A stretch of DNA of 64,000 nt from Chloroflexota bacterium (GCA_030603665.1 JAUVXJ010000003.1:149377-213376); one strand, 5' to 3'. Shown: positions 32,765 through 42,586, counted from the stretch's first letter. The notes: a model not told the origin generated them from the sequence alone. Translations and numbers: made by a program.

Positions 32765-33757
32765 ATGTCTCAACCCAAGGTCACCATAGTGGGGCTAGGT
32801 CTGATTGGGTCTTCCATAGGCCTGGCCTTGCGAAAGGCTCAACCAGAGTTCAAGGTTGTGGGCCACGACAAGGATAGCTCTCTGGCTCGAAAGGCCCAGG
32901 AACTGGGCGCCGTTGAGAAGTGGGAAAGGAACCTGATTACGGCGATCGAAGATGCCGAATTGGTCATCATCTCCACTGCTCTGGCGGATATCAGAAAAGT
33001 ACTTGAGTCCAGCGGACCATACCTGAGGCCTGACTGTGTAGTCACGGATACGTCAACGGTCAAGGGGGAGCTCATGAAATGGGCCGACGAACTCCTCCCC
33101 GAGACCGCGCACTTCGTGGGTGGGCACCCCATGGTGAGGCAGAACTACGAAGACGCGGAGGACGCGCGGGCGGATTTCTTCGCTGGCACCACGTATTGCA
33201 TAGTGCCCTCCCCCAAGGCCCATCCGGCGGCCATCGAGCTAGTGACCAGCCTGGTCATCATGCTCGAGGCGGAGCCGTTCTTCCTGGATGCGGAAGAGCA
33301 CGATGGCCAGGTAGCGGCCGTCGAGCACCTGCCGATGATGCTCTCCGCTGCCCTACTCATGAGCACCACGCAGGCGCCTTCCTGGCGAGATCTCAGACGT
33401 CTGCCTGGAGAGACCTTCGAGAGAGCGACCCAATTCCCCTCCGCGGATCCCGAGAACAACGCCGAGATCAGTCTGGCCAATAGGCAGAACATATCCCTGT
33501 GGATCGATGCCTACGTTGACAGTCTGAGGGAACTTCAGGAGAAGCTGACAGCGGCGGACGATGGTACGTGGGAGGCATTGCTGACTAAGTTGATCGACAC
33601 CCGCGCCCGCTGGCTGGCAGGCAGAGGCATGCCAGACGAAGAAGCCGCTGCCAGAACGATGGGAGAGCTGCGTGACATGACTTCCATAGGATCGATGCTC
33701 GGACTCAACCAGTTTCGCGATCTCAAGCAGAGGTTGGAAGACCGTCAGCAGAAGTAA
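32765..33757 (+). CDS. tyrA: Prephenate dehydrogenase family protein
   Basis: TyrA oxidatively decarboxylates prephenate (or arogenate) to the tyrosine precursor. The N-terminal NAD-binding motif GLGLIGSSIGLALR, the active-site DTSTVKGELM and GGHPM regions, and the helical C-terminal dimerisation domain (residues ~175-300) are all present. The 330-residue length lacks a fused chorismate mutase or ACT domain, so feedback control is not through an ACT domain. The start is secure, with AGGAGG 7 nt upstream. Other aromatic amino acid genes are not nearby, although the aminotransferase at 6.4-7.6 kb could be the partner transaminase. Confidence 0.9.
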   Translation: MSQPKVTIVGLGLIGSSIGLALRKAQPEFKVVGHDKDSSLARKAQELGAVEKWERNLITAIEDAELVIISTALADIRKVLESSGPYLRPDCVVTDTSTVKGELMKWADELLPETAHFVGGHPMVRQNYEDAEDARADFFAGTTYCIVPSPKAHPAAIELVTSLVIMLEAEPFFLDAEEHDGQVAAVEHLPMMLSAALLMSTTQAPSWRDLRRLPGETFERATQFPSADPENNAEISLANRQNISLWIDAYVDSLRELQEKLTAADDGTWEALLTKLIDTRARWLAGRGMPDEEAAARTMGELRDMTSIGSMLGLNQFRDLKQRLEDRQQK

Positions 33758-33758
33758 G

Positions 33759-34007
33759 ATGCCATTCACGTATGTCCTAGCCTGCGCTGACAAAACGCTG
33801 TACACAGGATGGACAACAAACCTGGAGCGCAGGCTCCGCGCTCATCAGTCAGGCAAGGGAAGCAAGTACACCAGAGCACGCCTGCCTGTGACCCTGGTGT
33901 ATCAACAGGAGTATGCCACATCCAGGGAAGCCAGACGCCAGGAGGCCGCGATACGGCACCTTCCGCGACAGAAGAAGCTGGAACTCATCGACAACTCGAG
34001 GTCTTGA
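33759..34007 (+). CDS. GIY-YIG nuclease-domain protein (UPF0213/YhbQ-like)
   Basis: An 82-residue stand-alone GIY-YIG domain: TYVLACADKTLYTGWTTNLERRL carries the two diagnostic tyrosines and the arginine, followed by H-x-G-KGSKYTR and EYATSREARRQEAAI with the metal-binding Glu. The terminal KKLELI is typical of the YhbQ group. These small proteins are thought to act on DNA in repair, but the role is not settled. It starts one base after the tyrA stop and overlaps the glycosyltransferase start, so all three are cotranslated. Confidence 0.92.
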   Translation: MPFTYVLACADKTLYTGWTTNLERRLRAHQSGKGSKYTRARLPVTLVYQQEYATSREARRQEAAIRHLPRQKKLELIDNSRS

Positions 34008-35176
34008 TCCTCGCCCCAACATCCTTCTTCGCCGACTACGGCTGCCACGTCCGAATCCTCAACGAGGTCCTTGCGCTGCAAAGGCTTGGCCATCGGCCCA
34101 CTGTGTGTACCTATCACAACGGTGAAGGCATCGACGGGCTCCGCATCGTACGCACACCCAGCATCCCCTGGCGTCACCGTTATGAGGTAGGCTCGTCCCT
34201 CCACAAACTCGCTTTCGATGTCCTTCTCTCCATCCGGTCCCTGGCCTGGACTCTGCGGCGAAAGCCTGACGTCATCCACGCTCATCTCCACGAGGGCGCC
34301 CTGATTGGCTTCTTCCTCAGTCGCCTGTGGCGCGTGCCGTTGATATTCGACTTCCAGGGCAGCCTCGCCAGTGAGATGATGGACCACGGCTTCCTGGCGC
34401 CAGACAGTGTTCTGTGCAGGCCATGGCGAAATCTGGAGAAACTCATAGACCGCCTGCCCGATTCCATCATCGTCAGCTCCGAACACGCGGCCCGCCTCCT
34501 GCACCACGAATTCGGCTGCAACGAGAAGAAGATCCATGTCCTGCCCGACACCGTGGATACCGACCTCTTTAGACCGCGCACCGCCGAAGATCACGTCAAC
34601 GACCTGAAGCACAGCCTCGGCATATCTCCCCAGAGTGAGGTGGTGATCTATCTGGGTCTGCTGGCAGAGTACCAGGGCACAACCCTGCTACTCAAGGCAG
34701 CCCAGGAACTGGTGCGCAGATACGCAGACCTCCATTTCCTCGTCATGGGACATCCCAACGTTGAACGGTATAGGAAACTTGCTGCCCAGATGGGGCTCTC
34801 CGAGAGGGTCACCTTCACCGGCAGGATAAACTACCCCGAAGCAGGTCGCTATCTGCAAATTGGGGATGTGGCCGTCGGTCCCAAGGTATCAGCAACCGAA
34901 GGCAGTGGCAAGCTGGCCAACTACATGGCCATGGGGTTGCCCACGGTGGCCTTTGACACCGCGGTGAGCCACGAGTACCTGGGCGAATACGGGAAGTATG
35001 CAATAGAGGGGGACCACGTGTCGTTGGCTGAGGCTATCGCCTCGCTGCTAGACAACCCAGGGCGAGCTGCCACATTGGGAATGAGACTGCGCGAACGTGC
35101 AATGGAACTCTACTCCTGGTCAGTGCACGAGCAAGAGCTGAGTCGCATCTACTCAGCAGTGATGGCCAAGGGATGA
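34004..35176 (+). CDS. GT4-like glycosyltransferase
   Basis: A 390-residue GT-B fold glycosyltransferase. The N-terminal domain starts ILAPTSFFADYGCHVRI with the glycine-less acceptor loop; the C-terminal domain has VVIYLGLLAEYQGTTLLL and the donor-binding SATEGSGKLANYMAMGLP with the E-x7-E-like arrangement. It probably transfers a sugar to a lipid or polysaccharide acceptor at the membrane. I place the start at TTG 34004, which overlaps the GIY-YIG stop as TTGA; the open frame extends further upstream only inside that gene. Confidence 0.85.
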   Translation: MILAPTSFFADYGCHVRILNEVLALQRLGHRPTVCTYHNGEGIDGLRIVRTPSIPWRHRYEVGSSLHKLAFDVLLSIRSLAWTLRRKPDVIHAHLHEGALIGFFLSRLWRVPLIFDFQGSLASEMMDHGFLAPDSVLCRPWRNLEKLIDRLPDSIIVSSEHAARLLHHEFGCNEKKIHVLPDTVDTDLFRPRTAEDHVNDLKHSLGISPQSEVVIYLGLLAEYQGTTLLLKAAQELVRRYADLHFLVMGHPNVERYRKLAAQMGLSERVTFTGRINYPEAGRYLQIGDVAVGPKVSATEGSGKLANYMAMGLPTVAFDTAVSHEYLGEYGKYAIEGDHVSLAEAIASLLDNPGRAATLGMRLRERAMELYSWSVHEQELSRIYSAVMAKG

Positions 35177-35271
35177 GTCTCTATTGCAGCAAAGGGCTGC
35201 GTCATACGCTTCGGGGCGCACCTCGCTATGTCGGTCGGCCTGGAAATCCGAGAGACCGGTGCCCACAGTCA

Positions 35272-35823
35272 TCACTCTGCCTTGACCACCGAGCCACAAT
35301 AAGGGCATTCCGCGGAGGATGGCCCCACCCAAGTTGCCTCCGACTCCTTAACAGGTCCGCCGCACTGGGGGCATTTCCCGGGAAGCTCGCCGCGTCGCAT
35401 GCCCGGCCGCGAAGGCGCGGGTAGCTCCTTCAACTCTCGCTCCAGGGCCTCAGCCTCGGCCCGTCGGCCCCTGTCTTTGAGGGCCCTCGCCATCCTCTCA
35501 CCCATACGTCGTGCCGCGCCGGGGCGCTCGGCCTGCTTGAAGAGGCCCAGGGCCTTCATGCCCCTTTCATTGGCCGCGTCCACGTCATCGAGTTGCAGAT
35601 AGCAGCGGGCAGCCTGAGCGGTGAGATGGGCAGCCTGTACGAGCCGTCCCTTCTCTTCGGCCTCCTGGGCCAGGTTGTCGAAGGCGTCGGCGGCCTTGTC
35701 GAACTTGCCTTGTTCAAAGAGCCGCATGGCGTTTCTGACAGGCTCAGGTGCGGGCGGTCTCTGCCCCCCAAGCCGCCTGCGCCGAACAGGTCTCAATCGC
35801 CTAATACGTCTCCTTCGAAACAT
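35272..35823 (-). CDS. TPR-like helical protein with C-terminal zinc ribbon
   Basis: A 183-residue protein with a highly basic N-terminus (FRRRRIRRLRPVRRRR), then TPR-like helices (residues ~25-130; FEQGKFDKAADAF, AAHLTAQAARCYLQ) and a C-terminal zinc ribbon formed by CPQCGG and CPYCGS. The start has GGAGG 7 nt upstream. The basic tail may bind nucleic acid. I recognise the general type from Chloroflexota but no characterised family. The 95-bp gap before it contains nothing clear. Confidence 0.7.
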   Translation of the reverse strand: MFRRRRIRRLRPVRRRRLGGQRPPAPEPVRNAMRLFEQGKFDKAADAFDNLAQEAEEKGRLVQAAHLTAQAARCYLQLDDVDAANERGMKALGLFKQAERPGAARRMGERMARALKDRGRRAEAEALERELKELPAPSRPGMRRGELPGKCPQCGGPVKESEATWVGPSSAECPYCGSVVKAE

Positions 35824-35986
35824 GATCGTCCTCCGTGGTCGCCTTCTGGAGATTGGCGCGCCGGGCGTAATCTCCGCCTCAGCGGGGACTATAGGACAGC
35901 AACTTCCTGCTGTTGGTCACGACGACCCCGCACACATATTCGCGTCTCTCAAGCGGATGAGGGTTGACTCAACACGAGGACCGCCA

Positions 35987-36760
35987 TCACTCCTCGCTCA
36001 CGGGCCGGGCGAAGACTAGATATCCGGTGTGGGCGACCATGCGATCCTCGGGGCGCAGCCGCGCGGGCACAGTCTTGTAGTGCCGCAGAAGTATCTCGCT
36101 CACTTCCAGATCGACGAAATCCCTGCGCTCCAGTTCCTCCAGCAGAGCGGAGACCTGGTTGGTGGTTGGCACAAGGGCCCCGAAGAAGCTACCAGGCGCC
36201 AGCGACTCCTTGACCCGGCCGATGTACAGATGGGGCTCGCGAAGGTCCATGAATAGCGCATCGACATCCTTCTCGTCGAACCCCTCAGCGACGCCGCGGC
36301 ACCTCAGATCCACAAAGTCCAACATACCCACGTTGGAGAGGTTGCGCGTGGCCAGATCGATCATGTCCTGGCGCCTGTCATAGGAATAGACCTTGCCGGA
36401 GGGCATCACTCCTCGCGCCAGAACGATTGTCATGGCGCCGCTACCAGTACCGGCCTCAATGACCCTGGAGGCAGGCAGAATGTTCATCTTGAGCAGCGCG
36501 TATCCACTCTCTTTGGGATAGATGATCTGGCTCTCGCGCTTGATGTTCATGATGAGATCGTGGAGCGAAGGCCGCAGGAGGTAGAAGGGGTATCCAAGAT
36601 GCGACGCCAGCTGTACGCCCAGAGGTTGTCCCAGGATATCATCATGCTTGAAGAAGCCACGATGCGTGTGCAGCTCTCCCCCGGGGCTCAAGCGGACCAT
36701 GAATCGCTTGCTATCCTTGCCCAACAGAAGGACCAGATCTTGCGCCTTTGCTACAGACAT
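35987..36760 (-). CDS. trmI: tRNA (adenine-58-N1)-methyltransferase TrmI
   Basis: TrmI forms m1A at position 58 in the T-loop of tRNAs. The 257-residue protein has the small N-terminal beta domain (~1-70), then LLKMNILPASRVIEAGTG with the SAM-binding E-A-G-T-G-S-G-A, a catalytic D in ALFMDLREPH, and the C-terminal VPTTNQV typical of TrmI. The ATG at 36760 has GAGG about 9 nt upstream. A tRNA-Val gene with its own promoter lies 33 nt upstream on the same strand, so the tRNA and its modifying enzyme may be cotranscribed. Confidence 0.92.
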   Translation of the reverse strand: MSVAKAQDLVLLLGKDSKRFMVRLSPGGELHTHRGFFKHDDILGQPLGVQLASHLGYPFYLLRPSLHDLIMNIKRESQIIYPKESGYALLKMNILPASRVIEAGTGSGAMTIVLARGVMPSGKVYSYDRRQDMIDLATRNLSNVGMLDFVDLRCRGVAEGFDEKDVDALFMDLREPHLYIGRVKESLAPGSFFGALVPTTNQVSALLEELERRDFVDLEVSEILLRHYKTVPARLRPEDRMVAHTGYLVFARPVSEE

Positions 36761-36793
36761 CACTCAACCTCAGCGATTGTCACACGCAGAAGG

Positions 36794-36866
36794 TGGGCGG
36801 AACAGGGCTCGAACCTGCGACCTCTTCCTTGTAAGGGAAGCGCTCTCCCAGCTGAGCTATCCGCCC
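36794..36866 (-). tRNA. tRNA-Val (anticodon UAC)
   Basis: A 73-nt cloverleaf read on the minus strand. The acceptor GGGCGGA pairs with TCCGCCC, the D-arm contains AGCTCAGCTGGGAGAGC, the anticodon stem CTTCC/GGAAG encloses a loop with TAC, and the T-arm has TTCGAGC. The discriminator is A and CCA is not encoded. Confidence 0.95.
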
Positions 36867-36877
36867 ACTCCAGGTAG

Positions 36878-36906
36878 AGTATACGATGGTGAGGGGACAA
36901 GATCAA
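36878..36906 (-). promoter_or_regulatory. Promoter of tRNA-Val (and possibly trmI)
   Basis: TTGATC (36906-36901), 17-bp spacer, TATACT (36883-36878) on the minus strand, starting transcription ~5-6 nt before the tRNA 5' end. Confidence 0.65.
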
Positions 36907-36937
36907 CCGTCTCCCCAAGGTCCCAAGCAAGGCCTCG

Positions 36938-38608
36938 CTACATGCTCTCCGGCGTGGCGACGCCCATCAGGTCAAGGACGCGGGCCAGGGCGATCTTTGC
37001 CGCTGCCACAAGCTTGAGCCGCGCTTTGTTCAAGGGCATGTCTTCGGGAAGCGATGACACGACCCGGCATTGCTTGTAGAAGGGGTGAAAGGTGCCCGCC
37101 AACTCCAGGGCGTAGTGGGGCAGGTAGTGGGGGCTCAGACTGGTCACCGACTTCTCCACCACCTCTGGTAAGCGCAGCATGAGTCGAATCAGAGCCAGCT
37201 CCGCGGGGTGCTGAAGCAGCGAGACGTCTCCATCGCCGTAGTCTATGTGTTCAGCGTAGCGCAAGATACTGGCAATGCGGGCGTGGGCATACTGCACGTA
37301 GTATACCGGATTCTCGCTGGACTGCTCCTTCGCCAAGTCCAGGTCCAAATCCATCTGACTGTCGGCTGCGCGCGCCATAAGTAGGAAGCGCAGCGCATCG
37401 GGCCCGATCTCCTCAAGTACGTCCCGCAGAGTGATGATGTCACCCGTACGCTTGGACAGCCGGACGATCTCCCCCCCGCGTCTCAAGGTGACCAACTGGT
37501 AGACTATGATCACCAGCCTGTCAGGGTCCACGTCTATGGCTCTCATCGCCGCCTTCATGCGAGGAATGTGGCCCTGATGATCGGCACCCCACACATTTAT
37601 GACTTTGTCGAATCCACGCAAGATGAACTTGTCGTAGTGATAGGCGATGTCCGAAGCCATATAGCCAGGTTCACCGTCGGAGCGGACGAGCACATTGTCT
37701 TTCTCATCACCCAACTCGCTGGAAACAAACCACACCGCTCCGTCCCTGTGGGCGATGTACCCTTTCTCCTCAAGCAAAGCTCTGACTTGATCGACAAGCC
37801 CATCCTCGTAGAGGCTTGTCTCGGAGAACCAGCGATCGTAGTTGACTCCCATCAGCCGAAGATCGTCGCGAATGGTAGCCAGCATCGCCTCCAGACCGAT
37901 ATCATAGAGAGCATCCAGCGCCTCCTCGCGAGGCATGTCCAGGAACCTGGTGCCCTCCTGGCTGGCAAGAAGGTCCCCCAGCTCCACCATGTAGGCACCT
38001 GGATAGCCCTCGTCGGGAATGGGCTCGTCGCGACCCAGGGCCTGAGCGTAGCGAGCGTACAGCGTGTTCATGAACACCCTCATCTGGGTGCCCGCGTCGT
38101 TGATGTAGAATTCACGCTGCACATCGTAGCCGGCGGCCTCCAAGACGTTGGCGAGACCATCTCCGATCGCCGCGTTGCGTCCTGCCCCCACATGCAGGGG
38201 GCCTGTGGGGTTGGCGCTGACGTACTCCACCTGTACTTTCTCTCCTTGGCCCAGCTCCAGGTTTGCGTACCGGTCCCCCAAGGCCAGTATCTCGTCAACC
38301 TGCCTCGACAGCCAACCCTCGTCCAGCGTGAAGTTGACAAAGCCGGGCCGCACCACCTCCACCTGCGCGATGAAGTCTGCTCGCGTGACGCGAGAGGCGA
38401 CAGCCTCGGCGATGCGCATGGGGGGCATGCGGGCGACGCCAGCCAGTTGCAGGGCCACGGTCGTCGCATAGTCCCCGTGTTCCTCGTGCTGAGGCCGCTC
38501 CACCACTGGCTCTGGTACATCGAACGCCGGAAGGTCGCCATCACCCTGAGCAGCCAGAATGGCCTCGCGAACCAGTTCCTGTATCTCGGTCAGCGGTCGC
38601 ACCAACAT
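36938..38608 (-). CDS. argS: Arginyl-tRNA synthetase
   Basis: A 556-residue class I synthetase charging tRNA-Arg. It has the ArgS-specific N-terminal domain, the HIGH equivalent in GPLHVGAGRN near residue 138, the KMSKS equivalent in VRLSKRTGDII, and the DALR-type anticodon-binding domain with the terminal ARVLDLMGV. It starts 2 nt after the polA stop; its Shine-Dalgarno AGGAG overlaps the polA stop region. The two genes therefore form an operon with coupled translation. Confidence 0.96.
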   Translation of the reverse strand: MLVRPLTEIQELVREAILAAQGDGDLPAFDVPEPVVERPQHEEHGDYATTVALQLAGVARMPPMRIAEAVASRVTRADFIAQVEVVRPGFVNFTLDEGWLSRQVDEILALGDRYANLELGQGEKVQVEYVSANPTGPLHVGAGRNAAIGDGLANVLEAAGYDVQREFYINDAGTQMRVFMNTLYARYAQALGRDEPIPDEGYPGAYMVELGDLLASQEGTRFLDMPREEALDALYDIGLEAMLATIRDDLRLMGVNYDRWFSETSLYEDGLVDQVRALLEEKGYIAHRDGAVWFVSSELGDEKDNVLVRSDGEPGYMASDIAYHYDKFILRGFDKVINVWGADHQGHIPRMKAAMRAIDVDPDRLVIIVYQLVTLRRGGEIVRLSKRTGDIITLRDVLEEIGPDALRFLLMARAADSQMDLDLDLAKEQSSENPVYYVQYAHARIASILRYAEHIDYGDGDVSLLQHPAELALIRLMLRLPEVVEKSVTSLSPHYLPHYALELAGTFHPFYKQCRVVSSLPEDMPLNKARLKLVAAAKIALARVLDLMGVATPESM

Positions 38609-38610
38609 CT

Positions 38611-41367
38611 CTACTCCTGGTATGCTTCCATCTGTTCCCAGTCCTTGCCTATCTTGATGTCCACCCTCAACGCAGCATCAAGCTCCCAGGCCTCCTCCAT
38701 CACCGATCGCACCAGACGAGCCACAGAACGCAACTCCTCACGCGGCACCTCCAACACCAACTCGTCGTGCACTTGGAGAGTCATCCGTGCGGCGAGGCCC
38801 TCTCCGTTGAGATCGCGATGAAGGCGCACCATTGCGATCTTGAGGATATCAGCAGCAGAGCCCTGGATGGGCATGTTGATCGCCTCCCGTTCGGCGGCTC
38901 GCTTCATCCCCGTGTGTGCGCGACTGCTCGACTGCAATGCCGGGAAGTACCGACGCCGCCCCAGGAGCGTCGAGACATAGCCTTCTTCCCGCGCCTCAAT
39001 CTTGGTCTCCTCCAAGTAGTCGCGTACCTTCTCATACCCCGCAAAGTAGTTGTCTATGAACTTCCTGGCATCCTCCACAGACAGACCGGTTCTCTGTGCC
39101 AGGCCGTACTCGCCCATTCCGTAGATGATGCCAAAGTTGATGGTCTTGGCCAGGCGCCGCATCTCCGGGGTGACGTCGGACAATGGCACCTCCAAGACGG
39201 CAGCGGCCGTGCTGGTGTGGATGTCCTCGCTTCGGGCGAAGGCCGCCAGCAGGTTGGGATCCTGGGAGATGTGAGCCAGGATACGCAGCTCCACCTGAGA
39301 GTAGTCAGCCCCCAGCAGTACCCAACCTTCCTGAGCAACGAAGGCGCTGCGGACATGCCGGCCCAGCTCCGTCCGCACGGGGATGTTCTGCAAATTGGGA
39401 TCGCTGGACGAGATGCGCCCTGTGACCGTGCCGGTCTGATTGTAGGAAGTGTGCACCCTGCCGGTCTCCCGGTTCACCAACAGCGGCAAAGCATCCACGT
39501 AGGTGGACTTGATCTTGGCAAGCTGTCGATGCTCCAGGATAAGGTCGACGATGGGATGGAGGTCCTTCAGTTCCTCCAGCACACTCGCTCTGGTCGAGTA
39601 CCCGGTCTTGGTCTTTGCCTTGACCGGGAGTCCTAACTCTTCGAAAAGCACCGCACCCAGCTGCTGCGTGGAACTCACGTTGAAGGGATGTCCCGCCAGA
39701 TCCTGGATCTGCTTCTCCAGCTCCACGATACGCTTGTGCATGCTCGTCGAGATCTGCATCAGCTCGTGCGTATCCAGTGCGACACCCATCATCTCCATGT
39801 CCATGAGCACCTGCACCAGAGGCATCTCCACATCGCGGAACAAGTCCCACTGTTCTCTTTCCCGCAGCACCTTCTCCAGCACGCTGACCAGCCGCAGCGT
39901 GGCGTCGGCGTCGGCCCCTGCGTAGGCGGCGGTGTCGGCGATGGATACCTGAGCCAGGGTAATCTGATCGCGACCCTTCCCGATGAGTTCAGTGATGGGC
40001 TTCATCTCCATGCCCAGCTTGCTCCACGCCAGGCTCTTCAGACCCAGGCCCCCCCGCGAGGGCTCAAGAAGATAGGCCGCGATCATGGTGTCGAAATCCA
40101 GGCCCTGCACGTTGATCCCGTGGCGCTTCAGCACCGTCAGGTCGTATTTGCCGTTGTGAGCAGCCTTGGTCACTTTCCGGTTCTCCAACACTGGGCGCAG
40201 TCGGTTCACGACCAACTCCATGGGCAGCTGCCCCGCCGAGTCCTGCGCGAGCAGATGCCCCACGGGTACGTAGAAGCCTCGACCCGCCTGTGCAGCGAAG
40301 GAAAGGCCTACCAGGTCTGCCTCCATGGCGTCCGTGCTGGTCGTCTCCACATCAACGGCGATTCGGGATGCCTGTGAGAGCTCGGCGACCAACGAGAACA
40401 GTTGCTCTTCAGTAGTCACCGCCTCTGATTGCCCCGCCGAGAGCGGTTCCTGCGCAAAGAAGGTCATCTGCGTGGCTTGCTCTCGATCGCTTTCTGGCAA
40501 CCTCTGCGCCAGGCTCCTGAACTCCAACTCCCGGAAGAGGTCGGTTACTCTCTTGCGGTCGTAGTCGCTGGTCCTACACAGCTCAAGGTCCAGGCCGATG
40601 GGGACATCGGTGACAATGGTCGCAAGATGCTTGCTCAGCAGCGCCTGGTCTTTCTGTCCCGTGAGTGCCTTTCTCGCCCGGGTTGATTCGATCTCCTCCA
40701 GATGCTCGTATATCTCCTCCACGGTGCCATACCGCTGAATCAGTTGCCGGGCCGTCTTATCTCCCACGCCAACGACGCCGGGGATATTGTCCGACTTGTC
40801 GCCCACCAGCCCCTTGTAGTCTGCCACCAGAGCCGGATCAATGCCGTACTTCTCCCGCACGGCGTCCTCATCATACACCCTGGCATCCGAGAACCTCTGA
40901 CTGTATCCACCTGGGGTGATCACCGCTACACTCGGCGACACAAGCTGGAGCGCGTCGTTGTCGCCAGTGACGATGACCGTGTTGACCTCCATATCGCTGG
41001 CCTGCTGAGCCAGGGAGCCAATGAGATCGTCGGCCTCAAAGCCCGGTACCTCGAACATGGGTATGTTGATGGACTGAACCACCTGACGAATACGGTCCAT
41101 CTGGCTGCGCATCTCCTCTTTCATCGGAGGCCGGTGGGCTTTGTACTCCTCGAACTCCTCGTGCCGGAAGGTGGCAGCCGGGGCGTCAAAGGTAACGGCG
41201 ATGTAGTCAGGCTTCTCCTCCTGGAGCGCGTGCAGGAGCATCATAGTGAAACCGTAGACCGCGTTGGTCAACTCCCCCTTGGCGGTGGAGAACGCGTCCA
41301 CGGGCAGGGCGAAGAAGGCGCGATAGGCCAGCGCATGTCCGTCGATGAGCATCAGTTTCTTGGCCAT
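38611..41367 (-). CDS. polA: DNA polymerase I
   Basis: A full-length 918-residue Pol I for Okazaki fragment processing and repair. The 5' nuclease domain (1-~300) has LIDGHALAYRAFF, GFEADDLIG, TGDNDALQL and the VGVGDKTA hairpin. The 3'-5' exonuclease domain (~330-500) keeps the first metal motif D-V-E-T, so proofreading is likely retained. The polymerase domain has motif A DYSQVELRILAHIS, motif B KTINFGIIYG and motif C QVHDEL. The ATG at 41367 has GGAGG upstream; the earlier in-frame ATG (41418) lies within the promoter and is excluded. argS follows in the same operon. Confidence 0.97.
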   Translation of the reverse strand: MAKKLMLIDGHALAYRAFFALPVDAFSTAKGELTNAVYGFTMMLLHALQEEKPDYIAVTFDAPAATFRHEEFEEYKAHRPPMKEEMRSQMDRIRQVVQSINIPMFEVPGFEADDLIGSLAQQASDMEVNTVIVTGDNDALQLVSPSVAVITPGGYSQRFSDARVYDEDAVREKYGIDPALVADYKGLVGDKSDNIPGVVGVGDKTARQLIQRYGTVEEIYEHLEEIESTRARKALTGQKDQALLSKHLATIVTDVPIGLDLELCRTSDYDRKRVTDLFRELEFRSLAQRLPESDREQATQMTFFAQEPLSAGQSEAVTTEEQLFSLVAELSQASRIAVDVETTSTDAMEADLVGLSFAAQAGRGFYVPVGHLLAQDSAGQLPMELVVNRLRPVLENRKVTKAAHNGKYDLTVLKRHGINVQGLDFDTMIAAYLLEPSRGGLGLKSLAWSKLGMEMKPITELIGKGRDQITLAQVSIADTAAYAGADADATLRLVSVLEKVLREREQWDLFRDVEMPLVQVLMDMEMMGVALDTHELMQISTSMHKRIVELEKQIQDLAGHPFNVSSTQQLGAVLFEELGLPVKAKTKTGYSTRASVLEELKDLHPIVDLILEHRQLAKIKSTYVDALPLLVNRETGRVHTSYNQTGTVTGRISSSDPNLQNIPVRTELGRHVRSAFVAQEGWVLLGADYSQVELRILAHISQDPNLLAAFARSEDIHTSTAAAVLEVPLSDVTPEMRRLAKTINFGIIYGMGEYGLAQRTGLSVEDARKFIDNYFAGYEKVRDYLEETKIEAREEGYVSTLLGRRRYFPALQSSSRAHTGMKRAAEREAINMPIQGSAADILKIAMVRLHRDLNGEGLAARMTLQVHDELVLEVPREELRSVARLVRSVMEEAWELDAALRVDIKIGKDWEQMEAYQE

Positions 41368-41396
41368 CGGAGCAACGCCTCCGGGGGGTCTCGTTG

Positions 41397-41425
41397 ATTG
41401 TACGAACTCCCCATCCAAATGTCAA
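41397..41425 (-). promoter_or_regulatory. polA-argS promoter
   Basis: This is a consensus promoter on the minus strand: TTGACA (41425-41420), 17-bp spacer, TACAAT (41402-41397). It fixes the polA start at 41367. The 171 bp between this promoter and the next gene contain nothing else recognisable. Confidence 0.8.
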
Positions 41426-41596
41426 CGAAACTGCGTTCGAGGTGCCCGAATCTGAGATAGGGGCAACGTCCGAGCGCATCCCAAGGGGTCCTCAGACCGG
41501 TGCGGAGCCTATCCTGACTTCAGTGGCACTCAAGTCATACAGGAGAGATCGGGTCGGGATCGATGCCTGGATGCTGTTGTTCGCCGCCCTAAGGCG

Positions 41597-42586
41597 TCAA
41601 CTCGAACCTTGCATCAGGTCTTCTGCGTAGGAGAATAAGGCAGAGGTGCCGCCGGTATGCCAGAAGAGGATGTGTTGCCCCGATCGAAACACGCCCTTCC
41701 CAATCAGATCCATAAGGCCAGCCATGGCTCGCCCCGTGTACACCGGGTCCAGCAAGATCGCCTCCGATCGGGCCACCAGCCGTATCGCCTCCCTCTCGAT
41801 ATCGGCCACAACCCCGTACCCCTCGCCCAGATAGTCGTCGTAGACAACGAGGTCACTATCTTCGATGGCCACATCCAGGCCCAGAAACTCCGCTGTACCG
41901 GGCACAAGCTCCTGGAGAATCGCCTGCACAGTCTTCTGATCCCCGAATGCGCTGATGCCCGCTATCTGGCCCGCGAAACCCAGCGCCCCGGCACCCACCA
42001 GCATCCCGGCCTGCGTCCCTCCTGAGCCAGTGGGCACGATGACGACATCAAGCTCCAGTTCCAGTTCGTCGAGTTGAGACCACAGCTCCTCCATGGCGGC
42101 GACATAGCCGGTAGCGCCAAGGGGGGTGGACCCACCGAGAGGTATCAGATATGGGCGGTGACCTGCCTGCTCCTCCTCTGACGCCGCCTCTTCCATGGCC
42201 TCCTGAAGCGGCGTGTCGCCTGCCCAGCGAACCTTCGCTCCCAGCAGGTCGTCGAGCAACAGGTTCCCACCCCAGTCCGACGGCTCGGAGCCACTGAGAA
42301 CCAGAACCGCCCGGAGTCCGTACATGGCAGCGGCAGCCGCTGTCTGTCGGGAGTGATTGGACTGCGGGCCGCCCACCGTGAGAACGGTGTCCGCTCCTTG
42401 CTGCAGAGCATCAGCAATCAGATACTCCAGCTTCCGCGCCTTGTTGCCCCCGGTGGCCAACCCCGTCTGGTCATCGCGCTTGATGAAGATGCGAGGACCA
42501 CCTAGTACTTCGGACAGCCGCTTCATCTCCGCTACGGGTGTGGGCAGTATGGCGATGGGCACACGACTAACTCCTGAAGTCAACAT
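41597..42586 (-). CDS. D-cysteine desulfhydrase/ACC deaminase family PLP enzyme
   Basis: A 329-residue fold-type II PLP enzyme. The cofactor lysine is in GGNKARKLEYL, with IFIKRDDQTGLA before it, TVGGPQSNHSRQTA (cofactor contact) and VPTGSGGTQAGML (phosphate loop). These features define the D-cysteine desulfhydrase/ACC deaminase group, which breaks down D-cysteine, D-amino acids or 1-aminocyclopropane-1-carboxylate. Exact substrate discrimination is not possible from motifs alone. The ATG at 42586 has GGAGG 8 nt upstream. An extended -10 promoter lies at 42623-42631. Confidence 0.88.
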   Translation of the reverse strand: MLTSGVSRVPIAILPTPVAEMKRLSEVLGGPRIFIKRDDQTGLATGGNKARKLEYLIADALQQGADTVLTVGGPQSNHSRQTAAAAAMYGLRAVLVLSGSEPSDWGGNLLLDDLLGAKVRWAGDTPLQEAMEEAASEEEQAGHRPYLIPLGGSTPLGATGYVAAMEELWSQLDELELELDVVIVPTGSGGTQAGMLVGAGALGFAGQIAGISAFGDQKTVQAILQELVPGTAEFLGLDVAIEDSDLVVYDDYLGEGYGVVADIEREAIRLVARSEAILLDPVYTGRAMAGLMDLIGKGVFRSGQHILFWHTGGTSALFSYAEDLMQGSS